Shown: in pieces, positions 48,922 to 61,963 of the stretch | Numbering within the stretch: the stretch's first letter is position 1 | How the letters are laid out: the number at the start of each line of letters is the position of its first letter | Source: Shinella pollutisoli | GTDB lineage: Bacteria; Pseudomonadota; Alphaproteobacteria; Rhizobiales; Rhizobiaceae | Direction: 5' to 3' | NCBI RefSeq assembly: GCF_024609765.1 | Contig: NZ_JANFDG010000026.1 | Span: 20,161 to 84,160, forward strand | Length of the DNA: 64,000 bases | Translations under genes and position numbers: made by a program | The notes under the pieces: model-generated | What the model saw: the letters and a program-made list of their open reading frames with translations, nothing else | Told to the model about the DNA's origin: nothing | Database searches by the model: none

Positions 48922-49812
48922 ATGCCAGAGCCCGTCGCCTACGTGAATGGAGAGTTCCTTCCGGAGTCTCGCGCCTCCATTTCGATCCTCGATCATGCGG
49001 TTCTTTACGGAGACGGCGTGTTCGATACCGTCTTCGGCTGGCGGGGTCGCATCTTCAGGCTCGACGAGCATATCGAACGCACCTTCCAGTCGATGGCGGC
49101 GATCGCCCTCGATCCGCCGTTCTCCCGATCCGAACTGAGGGCGCTCGTGCTGGAGGCGGCCCGGCGCAACGGCTTTGAGAACGCCTACATCAAGTGGATC
49201 GTCACCCGCGGTGTGAACGGGCGTCCGCTGATGGATCCGCAGGGTTGCGTTGCGAACCTGATCATCATCGTGCAGCCCTACCTGCAGCGCGTCTCGGCGG
49301 AGCGGGCCGCCCGCGGCATCGTCCTGAAGACGGTCGCATGGCGGAGGCCCTCCGGCCAGGTGCTGGCGCCCCAGGTCAAGAGCCTCAACTACCTCAATCT
49401 CGTCATGGCCAAAATGGAGGCCAAGGCGGCCGGAGCCGACGAGGCGCTGTTGCTGACGCTGGATGGCCAGCTTTGCGAGGCGACCGGCTGCAACATCTTC
49501 CTCGTCAAGGGCCGGCGGCTGCTGACGCCCAACCGCGACATCCTGTTCGGCATCACGCGGGCCGCCGTCATCGAGCTGGCGCCTGGCCTCGGATTTGCGG
49601 TCGAGGAGGGCGATCTCGGCCTCTACGACGCCTATACGGCCGATGAGATTTTCGTCTGCAGCACCGCCGGAGGGCTGCTGCCCGTCCGCGGCATCGACGG
49701 GCGCGCCGTGGGCGGCGGCGCGCCCGGCCCCGCCTTCGCGCGCCTTTCGGCCGCCTATGCGGCCCTCATCGATGGGCCGGAGGCCGGGCCGGCCTATCTG
49801 GCCGCCGCCTGA
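48922..49812 (+). CDS. Class IV aminotransferase (branched-chain/D-amino-acid type)
   Basis: PLP-dependent fold type IV enzyme of 296 residues (301 from an ATG at 48907). Hallmarks are SILDHAVLYGDGVFDTVFGW near the start, the PLP lysine in QVKSLNYLNLVMAKMEA (K153 from this start), and the CEATGCNIFLVKGRRLLTPN motif with phosphate-binding ITRAAVIELA. The second ATG (48922) has AGG at proper spacing and is preferred. First gene of the operon; it probably removes or transfers an amino group from the transported compound or its product. Confidence 0.9.
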   Translation: MPEPVAYVNGEFLPESRASISILDHAVLYGDGVFDTVFGWRGRIFRLDEHIERTFQSMAAIALDPPFSRSELRALVLEAARRNGFENAYIKWIVTRGVNGRPLMDPQGCVANLIIIVQPYLQRVSAERAARGIVLKTVAWRRPSGQVLAPQVKSLNYLNLVMAKMEAKAAGADEALLLTLDGQLCEATGCNIFLVKGRRLLTPNRDILFGITRAAVIELAPGLGFAVEEGDLGLYDAYTADEIFVCSTAGGLLPVRGIDGRAVGGGAPGPAFARLSAAYAALIDGPEAGPAYLAAA

Positions 49813-49847
49813 GCCGCAACCGCACACAACAAAGCAAGGGGAAGATC

Positions 49848-51395
49848 ATGAAACGCAGTGCATTTTCAGCAGCGATCGCATTCTCAATGCTCGCGGCTCC
49901 CGCGGTCGCGCAGGAGCCCAAGCGCGACCTCGTCGTGGCGACGTCCCAGGCCGACGCCGGCAGGCTCGATCCGCATCTGGCCTCGGCCGGCGCGGACAAG
50001 GGGGGCCTGAACTGGGTGTTCAACGCGCTGGTGCGCATCAAGCCGGGCGAGACGAGCCCTGAATTCATCGAGCCCGACCTTGCGGAAAGCTGGACGTCGA
50101 GTGCCGACGGAACGGAGTGGACGTTCACGCTGCGCCAGGGCGTGCAGTGCCATGGCGGCTACGGCGAATTCACGGCGGAGGACGCCGTCTACTCGATCAG
50201 GCGGGCGGCAAGCAAGGAGACCTCCGCTTTCTCCGGCGACTTTGCCGTATTCGACAAGGTCGAGGCGCCCGATCCGTATACCGTGAAGGTTACGCTCAAG
50301 AACCCTATCCCGAGCCTGCTCGGCCTGTTGTCGAACTATCATGGCGGCCTGATGGTCTGCGGTAAGGCGGCCGAGAAGCTCGGCGCGGATTTCGCCAAGC
50401 ATCCGATCGGTACAGGGCCGTTCGAGTTCGTCGAGTATCTGCCGCAGCAATACATCAAGCTGAAGGCGAACACGGCGTATTTCCGCGGCACGCCTCAGCT
50501 CGACACCGTCACCTACCGCTACATACCGTCCGACGCGACGCGCGATCTGGCCTTCCAGTCCGGCGAGGTCGACATGATCTTCGGGCGACAGAACAACCAA
50601 TGGGTGGAACGGACACTGGCGGTCCCCGGCGCGGTGGTCGTCGGAATGGAGCCAGCGGAGCTGAATGCGCTTTATCTCAACAAGACGGTCAAGCCGCTCG
50701 ATCACATTCGTGTCCGTCAGGCGATCGCGCATGCCATCGACCGCAAGCTGATGGTCGCCTTCACGGGAGACAAGGTGGCGCGCGAGGCGATATCCGTCGT
50801 GCCGGACGGCAACCTCGGCGTCGTGAATGCCGGGCTGCTTCCCCATGATCCCGAAAAGGCGAAGGCGCTGCTCGCCGAGGCCGGCTATCCCGACGGCATA
50901 ACCCTCAAGACGATCCAGTCGAGCCTTCCGGTCCTGCTCAAGATCATGGAGACGCTGCAGGCGGAGTTGAAGAAATCCAACATAACCCTGGACATGCAGG
51001 TCGTCGACCACCCGACCTACATGGCCGACATCCGCAAGGATCTGTCTCAGGTCACGCTCTACCAGGCCGCCCGCTTCCCCGTGGCCGATGTCTACCTGAC
51101 GCAGTTCTTCCATTCCCGCTCGACGGTCAATACGCCCGGCGGCGTGGTCAATTTCTCCCACTGCGACGTTGCCGATGCGGAGATCGACGCGGCGAAGCGG
51201 GAACTCGATCCCGCCAAGCAGAAAGAACTGTGGAAGATCGCACAGGAGAAGATCGTCGCGGATGTCTGTGCGGTTCCCTTCTCCGAGCAACTGGTCGTCT
51301 GGGCCTGGAACGGCGCGCTCGATCTCGGCTACGACCTGCAGGGCTCCCTCAACCTCGTGCCGCAACTGACCGAACAGACGCACTTCACCAAGTGA
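49848..51395 (+). CDS. Peptide/nickel-type ABC substrate-binding protein
   Basis: The 515-residue periplasmic binding protein (SBP_bac_5, DppA-like) has a signal peptide (MKRSAFSAAIAFSMLAAPAV, cut after AVA), then EPKRDLVVATSQADAGRLDP, EPDLAESWTSSADGTEWTFT and LRQGVQCHGG, all family landmarks. HPIGTGPFEFVEYLPQQYIK is the typical hinge region. It delivers a peptide or amino compound to the permeases downstream. AAGGGGAAG precedes the ATG. Confidence 0.93.
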   Translation: MKRSAFSAAIAFSMLAAPAVAQEPKRDLVVATSQADAGRLDPHLASAGADKGGLNWVFNALVRIKPGETSPEFIEPDLAESWTSSADGTEWTFTLRQGVQCHGGYGEFTAEDAVYSIRRAASKETSAFSGDFAVFDKVEAPDPYTVKVTLKNPIPSLLGLLSNYHGGLMVCGKAAEKLGADFAKHPIGTGPFEFVEYLPQQYIKLKANTAYFRGTPQLDTVTYRYIPSDATRDLAFQSGEVDMIFGRQNNQWVERTLAVPGAVVVGMEPAELNALYLNKTVKPLDHIRVRQAIAHAIDRKLMVAFTGDKVAREAISVVPDGNLGVVNAGLLPHDPEKAKALLAEAGYPDGITLKTIQSSLPVLLKIMETLQAELKKSNITLDMQVVDHPTYMADIRKDLSQVTLYQAARFPVADVYLTQFFHSRSTVNTPGGVVNFSHCDVADAEIDAAKRELDPAKQKELWKIAQEKIVADVCAVPFSEQLVVWAWNGALDLGYDLQGSLNLVPQLTEQTHFTK

Positions 51396-51467
51396 CTGCG
51401 ACAACCGAGGTCCGTCCTTCCGCGCCGGCGGGTGCGGAAGGCCATGCCTGCAAGGCGGAAATTCATC

Positions 51468-52408
51468 ATGCTATCATTCCTCATCCGCAGAATTGCCCTG
51501 GCGCTGACAACCGGCTTCGTGGTGCTGACGCTGGTCTTCGCCGTCGTCCGCATCCTGCCCGCGCAGACCCGGCGCAGGTGATCCTCGGCGACATGGCGTC
51601 GGAAGAGAGCCTGACGGCGCTGCGCCAGCGACTCGGGCTCGACCGTTCGCTGCCGGCCCAGTATCTCGACTTCGTCGGCAGCGCGCTCTCCGGTGACTGG
51701 GGCGAGTCCATGGTCACCGGCCGTCCCGTCGTCACCGAAATCATGACGGTGCTGCCCTGGACGATCGAGCTGACCGCGGTCTCGCTCCTCCTCGGCGCGG
51801 CCGCCGGCATTCCGCTCGGCGTCTGGGCGGCCGTCAATCGCAATCGCGCGGTCGACTATGCGGTGCGGGTCGCCTCGTTGCTCGGCCTGTCCTTTCCGGC
51901 CTTCGTTTCGGCGGTCATCCTGTTGCTGGCCTTCGCCATCCAGCTTCGCTGGTTTCCGGTGATCAGCGCCCGGAGCGGCAGCGTCGGAGCCTGGTTCCAG
52001 TCGATCACGCTGCCGGCCCTGAGCCTCGGGCTGATCATGGCCGCCTACATCACCCGCGTCACCCGGTCGGCGATGCTGGAGGTGCTGTCCGAGGACTACG
52101 TGCGCACGGCCCGCGCCAAGGGCGTGCGGTGGCCCGTCGTGGTCAGGCGGCATGCCCTGCGCAATGCCCTTCTTCCCATCATCACCGTGGTCGGCCTGTT
52201 CCTCGGCATCCAGATCGGAAACTCGGTGCTGACGGAGATCGTCTTCAACCGGCCGGGTCTCGGCAAGCTCATCGTCGGCGCGCTCAACCAGCGCGACTAC
52301 ACGATGCTGCAGGGGATGATGGTCATCTACACGCTGATCGTCGTCTTCGTGAACATGCTGACCGACATCGCCTACGGCCTTGCAGATCCGCGAGTGAAGC
52401 TCCAATGA
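51468..52408 (+). pseudogene. DppB-like ABC permease, frameshifted near residue 32
   Basis: The gene starts MLSFLIRRIALALTTGFVVL and TLVFAVVRILP, then meets TGA after 37 codons (51579). The continuing frame, one base back, encodes a full DppB-type permease: DPAQVILGDMASEESLTALR, the ASP-like SVTGRP region, SFPAFVSAVI, the EAA loop YVRTARAKGVRWPVVVRRHA, and NRPGLGKLIVGAL. Relatives read LPGDPAQ across the break, so one base is missing between about 51557 and 51566. It is either a real inactivating mutation or an error. Everything else in the operon is intact. Confidence 0.85.
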
Positions 52409-53280
52409 CCCATGCTGTTCTTCCCGGCGCGCCGCGCGGCGCCTTGCACGCCATGATCCGCGTCTTCAACGTCAACAAGACCTCCTGGGCGGGGCTTGTC
52501 ATCCTGCTTGCCGTGATCGTGATCGCCGTCTTCGCGCCGCTGTTCACGGCACATGATCCCCTTGCCCAGGACGTCACGCGGCAGCTTTCCGGCCCGTCAA
52601 TGGAACATCTCTTCGGCACGGACGAATATGGCCGCGACACATGGGCGAGACTGATCTACGGCGCCCGCGTTTCGCTCGCCATCGGCATTGCCTCGACAGT
52701 GATCGCCATGCTGGTCGGCTCGTCCATCGGTCTGCTGGCCGGCTGGTACGGCGGCCGTTTCGACGCCGTCATGATGCAGGTCATGGATGTGCTGCTCGCC
52801 TTCCCGTCGCTCATCCTCGGGCTGGTCATCGTCGCCATGCTCGGCGCATCGACGCCCAACATCGTCTTCGCCATCGCGCTGACCTCGATCCCGCCCTTCG
52901 CGCGGATCGCGCGGGCGCCGACCATCGCGCTCAAGGAGCGCGAATATGTCGAGGCCTGCCGGTCGCTGGGCTATTCCGACGCGCGCATCCTGCTCGTGCA
53001 TATCCTGCCCAACATCGCCGCCGAGATCGTCGTGATGGGCTCGCTCTGGCTGGCCAATGCCATCCGTACCGAGGCGTCGTTGGCTTTCATCGGGCTCGGC
53101 ATCAAGCCGCCGACCCCGACCTGGGGCGGCATGATCCGCTCCGGCTTCGAGAACATCCTCGACAGCGCCTGGCTGGCCGTCGTTCCGAGCCTTGCGATCC
53201 TGATCGTCATCTTCGCCCTCAACCTGCTCGGCGACGGCCTGCGCGACGCAGTCGATCCGAAGCTCAAGAACGAGGCGTGA
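52405..53280 (+). CDS. DppC-like ABC permease
   Basis: The 291-residue inner-membrane permease has the DppC N-terminal domain (HDPLAQDVTRQLSGPSMEHL, FGTDEYGRDTWARLIYGARV), about six spans and the EAA loop EYVEACRSLGYSDARILLVH before the last helices; LAFIGLGIKPPTPTWGGMI is diagnostic. ATG overlaps the upstream permease stop (ATGA). It pairs with the first permease. Confidence 0.94.
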   Translation: MTHAVLPGAPRGALHAMIRVFNVNKTSWAGLVILLAVIVIAVFAPLFTAHDPLAQDVTRQLSGPSMEHLFGTDEYGRDTWARLIYGARVSLAIGIASTVIAMLVGSSIGLLAGWYGGRFDAVMMQVMDVLLAFPSLILGLVIVAMLGASTPNIVFAIALTSIPPFARIARAPTIALKEREYVEACRSLGYSDARILLVHILPNIAAEIVVMGSLWLANAIRTEASLAFIGLGIKPPTPTWGGMIRSGFENILDSAWLAVVPSLAILIVIFALNLLGDGLRDAVDPKLKNEA

Positions 53281-53282
53281 AA

Positions 53283-55094
<1,812 letters not shown>

Positions 55095-55095
55095 C

Positions 55096-56433
55096 ATGCA
55101 CAACCGTTCTGCCGTCTTCTACCGGGACCTCAACGCGGTCCCGCCATCCATCGTCAGGGGCGAGGGCTCCTATCTGGAGGATGCGTCCGGCCGCCGCTAT
55201 CTCGATGCGTCGGCAAGCGCGGGCGTGGTCGGCATCGGCCACGGCCGCTCCGAGATATGGGATGCCCTGGCCGCGGCGGGGAACAAGGTCACCTTCGTCT
55301 ACAACGCGACCTTCACCCACCCCTGGCAGGAGGAGCTTGCCGGCCGCATCCTTGCCATGGCGCCTTCCAACATGGCCGGCGTCTATTTCACCTCGGGCGG
55401 GTCCGAGGCGAACGAATCGGCCTGGAAGCTCGCGCGCCAGTATTTCGTGGAACGAGGCAAGCCCCAGAAATACAAGGCGGTCGCCAGGTGGCTCAGCTAT
55501 CACGGGGTGACGCTCGCCACGCTGTCGCTCTCCGGCCGCACCAGCTGGCGCGAGATCTATTCGCCGCTGCTCCTGCCCGTCGCCCGCGTCGCCCCGCCCT
55601 ACGAATACCGTTGCAGGATATGCGGCGGGGGCCGCTGCACGCTGGCCTGCGCCGACGATCTCGAGCGCACGATCCTGATGGAAGGGCCCGAAACGGTCGC
55701 GGCGTTCTTTGCCGAAACCATCGTCGGAACGACGGCCGCCGGCCTCACGCCGAACCCGGGCTACTATCGCCGCATCCGCGAAATCTGCGACCGCTACGAC
55801 GTGCTCTTCGTCGCCGACGAGGTGCTGTGCGGCTACGGCCGCACCGGTCACCCCTTCGCGATCTCGGCCTGGGATGTCGCGCCGGATATCGTCACGCTCG
55901 GCAAGGCGATCGGCAGCGGCTACGCGCCGCTGGGGGCAATGGTCGTGTCGGAAAAGATCCGCGGAGCCTTCGCCGCCGGCAGCGGCCGCTTCGTCCACGG
56001 GCTTACCTACAGCGGTACGCCCTCCGCATGCTTCATCGGGAACCGCGTGCATGAAATCATGTCGCGCGAGGGGCTCTTCACGCGCGGTGCGGAGATCGGG
56101 CGCTATCTGGAGGCCGGATTGCGTGCGCTTGCGGATCGCCATCCGGCGATCGGCGATATCAGGGGACGGGGCCTTCTCTGGGGCGTCGAGTTCGTGGAGG
56201 ACCGCGAGACGCGACGGCCTTTCGATCCGAAGGCCGGCTTCACCGCGAAGATCGTCAGTCACATGCGCGCAAACGGGATTCTCGTCGCCGCCGGCATTCC
56301 CGGCATCAATTACGGGCAGGGTGGCGACCACATCCAGATCAGCCCGCCCTTCACCATCACTGAAAACGAGATCGACATCCTGCTCGAAGGCCTGGGCGAG
56401 GCGCTGGAGCAGCACGGGAGCGTTCCGGCATGA
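55096..56433 (+). CDS. Class III PLP aminotransferase
   Basis: The 445-residue fold type I aminotransferase family (ornithine, GABA, taurine-type enzymes) shows YFTSGGSEANESAWKLARQY (about 97-116), the PLP aspartate in FVADEVLCGYGRTG (D241) and lysine K270 in LGKAIGSGYAPLGAM. It has an unusual insertion with four cysteines, RCRICGGGRCTLAC (C173, C176, C181, C185), probably a metal site. It is the sixth gene of the operon, 1 bp after the ATPase stop; the substrate is an omega-amino compound by family rule, but unknown. Confidence 0.9.
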   Translation: MHNRSAVFYRDLNAVPPSIVRGEGSYLEDASGRRYLDASASAGVVGIGHGRSEIWDALAAAGNKVTFVYNATFTHPWQEELAGRILAMAPSNMAGVYFTSGGSEANESAWKLARQYFVERGKPQKYKAVARWLSYHGVTLATLSLSGRTSWREIYSPLLLPVARVAPPYEYRCRICGGGRCTLACADDLERTILMEGPETVAAFFAETIVGTTAAGLTPNPGYYRRIREICDRYDVLFVADEVLCGYGRTGHPFAISAWDVAPDIVTLGKAIGSGYAPLGAMVVSEKIRGAFAAGSGRFVHGLTYSGTPSACFIGNRVHEIMSREGLFTRGAEIGRYLEAGLRALADRHPAIGDIRGRGLLWGVEFVEDRETRRPFDPKAGFTAKIVSHMRANGILVAAGIPGINYGQGGDHIQISPPFTITENEIDILLEGLGEALEQHGSVPA

Positions 56434-57260
56434 TCACGCTGGGTTCCGTGACGGACCTTCGCCCCGAACATGCCGGCCGGGCCGTCCTGGTCGGATCGCA
56501 TGGCGGCCGTGCGACGGGCGAGTATGCGCTCGCATTCGGGATAGCCTCGCTGACGTGTCACGACGCCGGCATCGGGCTGGACGAAGCCGGGGTCGAAGGG
56601 CTGGCTGTCCTCGAGAACCGGTCGGTCCCGGCCATCGCGGTCGATTACCGTTCGGCACGCATCGGCGATACGCAGGACATGCTGGCCCGCGGCCGGATCA
56701 GCCGGGCGAATGCACCTGCCGTCGAACTGGGCATCTCTCCCGGAGGTCGGGCCGCGGATGCGGCAACGTTGCTATCCGATAGGGCAGGGCAGGCAACGGC
56801 GCCCTCCGGAGCAACCGGTGACGCCATCTTTCGTCGCCGGAAGCTCTCGCTCAGCCTCGGTCGACGCCTCGTCCTCCTCGACAGCGCATCGTCGATCACG
56901 CCTTTCGATGACGGAGCAATCGTCGTTACGGGATCGCACGGCGGGCTGCCGGCCGGGTCGGTGGACCGCGCGATCAAGGCACGCCCCTTGATCGCCATCT
57001 TCAACGACGCCGGCGTCGGTATCGACGACGCGGGTATCGCGCGCCTGCCCGTGCTGGATCGGCAGGGAGTGGCCGCGGCCTGCGTCAGCACCGGGTCGGC
57101 CCGGATCGGCGATGCGCGGTCCACTTTCGAGACGGGCATCGTCTCCTTCGCCAACGAAAAAGCGCTCGCCCTCGGTGCAAGACCCGGCGTGCGGATACGT
57201 CACCTCATCGGCAGCCTGACCGGCATCGCCGCTGACCAATTTCCAACATGGGACACATGA
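56430..57260 (+). CDS. Unrecognised protein with internal tandem duplication
   Basis: A 276-residue soluble protein that I cannot assign. It consists of two homologous halves (about 18-105 and 164-253). Each carries SHGG, then a DAGxGxDxAG box (45-54 and 193-202), an L-x-VLxxxxV segment, SARIGD (75-80 and 223-228) and a final LG-x-x-PG. A variable linker separates them. Conserved Ser/His/Asp/Gly residues suggest an enzyme or ligand binder. ATG overlaps the aminotransferase stop and its own stop overlaps the next ATG, so it is an integral part of the operon. No signal peptide or membrane segment. Confidence 0.85.
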   Translation: MITLGSVTDLRPEHAGRAVLVGSHGGRATGEYALAFGIASLTCHDAGIGLDEAGVEGLAVLENRSVPAIAVDYRSARIGDTQDMLARGRISRANAPAVELGISPGGRAADAATLLSDRAGQATAPSGATGDAIFRRRKLSLSLGRRLVLLDSASSITPFDDGAIVVTGSHGGLPAGSVDRAIKARPLIAIFNDAGVGIDDAGIARLPVLDRQGVAAACVSTGSARIGDARSTFETGIVSFANEKALALGARPGVRIRHLIGSLTGIAADQFPTWDT

Positions 57261-59020
57261 CAATGACCGAAGCAAAGCTGGCCACGACACCGTCCGACGC
57301 AACGATCCGCCTGACGGGCGGGGAGGCGATCGTCGAAATTCTCGAACGCGCGGACGTCGGGCCGATGTTCGGCATGGGCGGGTTCCAGCTCCTGCCTTTC
57401 TACGAAGCCGTCCGGCGCAAGGGCCTGAGCCATCATCTGATCAACGACGAGCGTTGCGGAGCCTTCGCCGCCGACGCCTGGGCGCGGATGTCCGGACGGC
57501 CGGGCGTATGTGACGCGACGCTGGGACCGGGCGCCACCAACCTGGTGACGGCGCTCGTCGAGAGCTTCAACGCCGGCATTCCCCAGATCGTCTTCGTCGG
57601 TGATACCCACCGCGATCATTCCTGGAAGAACATGACGCAGGAGACGCGGCAGCTCGATATCCTGCGCCCGGCGGTCAAGGAGGTGATCCGTATCGAGCGG
57701 TCCTCCCGGGTGCCGGAGGCGGTGCGCCGCGCCTTTGCTGTCGCCACCTCCGGCAGGCCCGGCCCGGTCGTGGTCGATGTGCCCGAGGACGTTGCACATG
57801 AGAGCTTCGACTATCCGGTCTCGGACCTCTGGATCGATGCGGCGACAACCCGATTCCCGGCCTATCGTTCGCGACCCGACGCGCGCGATGTGGAGCGCGC
57901 CGCCGCCGTCGTCGCGGCAGCCAGACGGCCGCTCCTGCTGGTTGGCGGCGGTGCGCACATCTCCGAGGCCTACGAAGCGCTGCGGACCTTCGCCGAAACC
58001 CACGCGATCCCGGTCGCCCACACGCTCTCCGGCAAGGGCGCCATCGCCTGCACGCACCCGCTTTCGGCTGGCCTGTTCGGCCGCTACTCGCGCATCGCCA
58101 ACGAATTGATCGAAGCCAGCGATTGCCTGATCGTCGTCGGCTGCAAGCTGGGCGAGATCGCCACCAGGCGCTTCCAGCTTTTCAACGGCCATGCCCCCGT
58201 CATCCATGTCGAGGTGCTTCCGGAGGAGATCGGACGGACCACCCGGACGGACCATGCGCTCGTCGGAGATGCGCGGCTGGCGCTGGAGGATCTGTCCGCC
58301 GCCCTGCATGGCGAAGCCGTCCGGGCACGCGCTGCTCGCGCGGACTATGCGGCGGAGATTCCCGCACGCATGCGCAAGTGGCGGGACGGAGCTGCCGACC
58401 GTCTCCTCTCAAGCGAGATGCCGATCAACATGGGCCGGATGCTGCATGAATTGAATGCGGCGATGCCGGCGGAATCCGTGCTGGTCGTCGATGGCGGCTT
58501 CGCCGCCCACTGGGGCGGGCTGCTCTACGATACCAAGGCGGCAGGCCGGAGGTTCGTAGCCGACCGGGGTTTTGCCTCGATCGGCTATGGCCTTCCCGGA
58601 GCCATGGGCACCCAGCTCGCCGTGCCCGGTCAACCGGTCGTCGCCATCACCGGCGACGGCGGGTTCAACATGACGATCGGCGAGCTGGAGACCGCGCGCC
58701 GGGCTGGCACGCCGTTCACGCTGATGATCGTGAACAACGCTGCCTCCGGCTACATCAAGGCGTTGCAGCATGCCATGTACGGCGCCTATCAGTCGTCCGA
58801 TCTCGTGGAGATGAATTATGCCAGGATCGCCGAGGACTTCGGTTGCCACGGCATCCGGGTCGAACGGCCGGACGACCTTGGTCCTGCCATCGTCGCGGCC
58901 AATCAGGAACGCAACCGCCCCTCCGTCATCGACGTCGTTGTCACGCGCGATCCCGCAAGGATGCTCCCGGGTGTTGATAACCGCACCCTAAAAGTAACCA
59001 AAGGAGACAGGCCGATTTGA
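57257..59020 (+). CDS. TPP-dependent enzyme, acetolactate synthase-like
   Basis: The 587-residue protein has all three domains of the ThDP-enzyme family: N-terminal PYR domain with the catalytic glutamate in INDERCGAFAADAWARMSGR, central domain with RPLLLVGGGAHISEAYEALR, and C-terminal PP domain with ITGDGGFNMTIGELETARRA (Mg-ThDP motif) and LMIVNNAASGYIKALQHAMY. It may decarboxylate or carboligate an oxo acid formed by the operon's aminotransferases. The ATG at 57257 overlaps the previous stop; 57248 and 57263 are alternatives. Not a housekeeping IlvB: no IlvH partner nearby. Confidence 0.92.
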   Translation: MTMTEAKLATTPSDATIRLTGGEAIVEILERADVGPMFGMGGFQLLPFYEAVRRKGLSHHLINDERCGAFAADAWARMSGRPGVCDATLGPGATNLVTALVESFNAGIPQIVFVGDTHRDHSWKNMTQETRQLDILRPAVKEVIRIERSSRVPEAVRRAFAVATSGRPGPVVVDVPEDVAHESFDYPVSDLWIDAATTRFPAYRSRPDARDVERAAAVVAAARRPLLLVGGGAHISEAYEALRTFAETHAIPVAHTLSGKGAIACTHPLSAGLFGRYSRIANELIEASDCLIVVGCKLGEIATRRFQLFNGHAPVIHVEVLPEEIGRTTRTDHALVGDARLALEDLSAALHGEAVRARAARADYAAEIPARMRKWRDGAADRLLSSEMPINMGRMLHELNAAMPAESVLVVDGGFAAHWGGLLYDTKAAGRRFVADRGFASIGYGLPGAMGTQLAVPGQPVVAITGDGGFNMTIGELETARRAGTPFTLMIVNNAASGYIKALQHAMYGAYQSSDLVEMNYARIAEDFGCHGIRVERPDDLGPAIVAANQERNRPSVIDVVVTRDPARMLPGVDNRTLKVTKGDRPI

Positions 59021-59069
59021 GGACAGGCGGCAGCGATAGGGGGGAAGCCGTCTCTCCACCCATGCCGGT

Positions 59070-59326
59070 TCACGCAGCCTTGGTCTTTCCTTCGCGGCTG
59101 ACCTTCGCATCCGCAAGCTGCGTCAGGGCTGGTCCACTTTGCCTTCCTCGGCGAGCGTCTGGTCGAGCTGGATGGCCCAGGACTTCAGGGTGCCATAACG
59201 GGCGATCCCACAGCGTGCGACGGCCTGAGCGGCGGCGAGAAGGCCGTCGATGGCGGGACAGATCTTGCCGCCGGCCGGCTTGCCGAGAAGCTCGAACACC
59301 TGCACGGGCCGCCCGACCTGTCCCTC
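59070..59326 (-). pseudogene. Remnant of a DUF892 (YciE/YciF-like) gene
   Basis: Two frames on the minus strand together read like the C-terminal part of a ferritin-like DUF892 stress protein: VQVFELLGKPAGGKICPAI, DGLLAAAQAVARCGIARYGT, LKSWAIQLDQTLAEEGKVDQ in one, then ALTQLADAKVSREGKTKAA in another. The N-terminus is missing, a middle segment appears deleted, and a frameshift separates the last part. It lies just downstream of katE; in many rhizobia a DUF892 gene neighbours catalase or stress genes. Confidence 0.7.
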
Positions 59327-59415
59327 GCGCCGGATTGGCGGGCGCGATCGCGCGGGGAATCGACAGGCCTTCCGGGCCTCCGTTCCCCGCATGTATGGCG
59401 AAGCGCACCGTCCCG

Positions 59416-61572
<2,157 letters not shown>

Positions 61573-61599
61573 GGGTTCGCTCCTTGTTCGCGAAGGACA

Positions 61600-61624
61600 A
61601 ACCAGACATGCGGCGGAAAGTTCC
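61600..61624 (-). promoter_or_regulatory. EcfG-type promoter of katE
   Basis: On the minus strand GGAAC (61624-61620), 16 bp, then GGTT (61603-61600), close to the alphaproteobacterial EcfG consensus GGAAC-N16/17-CGTT. It lies about 28 bp before the katE ATG, a normal distance. General-stress catalases are classic EcfG targets. Confidence 0.6.
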
Positions 61625-61911
61625 GGTGCGAAGCAGGTGCAGGCCGCGTCTGTCCGAAGGCATTCAGAAACGTCGTACCGCCGCTGAATTCCGGTGGCGG
61701 TCCGACGAAGGGCATTTGTCGCAGCCGTTTCAGGAATACGAGGAGCAGCGTGGGCCGGACGATACAGGGAAACCGAACAATTCGACGACTTTGTCGGCCG
61801 AAGCTCGGCTGACCATGTCTTGATGAGCCGGAGCAGGACAGCAGTCGTCCTTTCGATGCCGGCACCTTGCCTTGGGCTTGGCAAGGCGGAAGGGAAGGAT
61901 TTGTTTCGCCA

Positions 61912-61936
61912 GGAACATAGCGTTGAGGGCGGCGTT
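61912..61936 (+). promoter_or_regulatory. EcfG-type promoter of small sigma-like gene
   Basis: GGAAC (61912-61916), exactly 16 bp, CGTT (61933-61936), a perfect match to the EcfG consensus, 28 bp before the ATG at 61964. Between katE and this gene there is otherwise no gene in 391 bp; the rest of the intergenic region shows nothing further. Confidence 0.7.
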
Positions 61937-61963
61937 AACCATCTTTCTCGAGGAGACGGGTCG

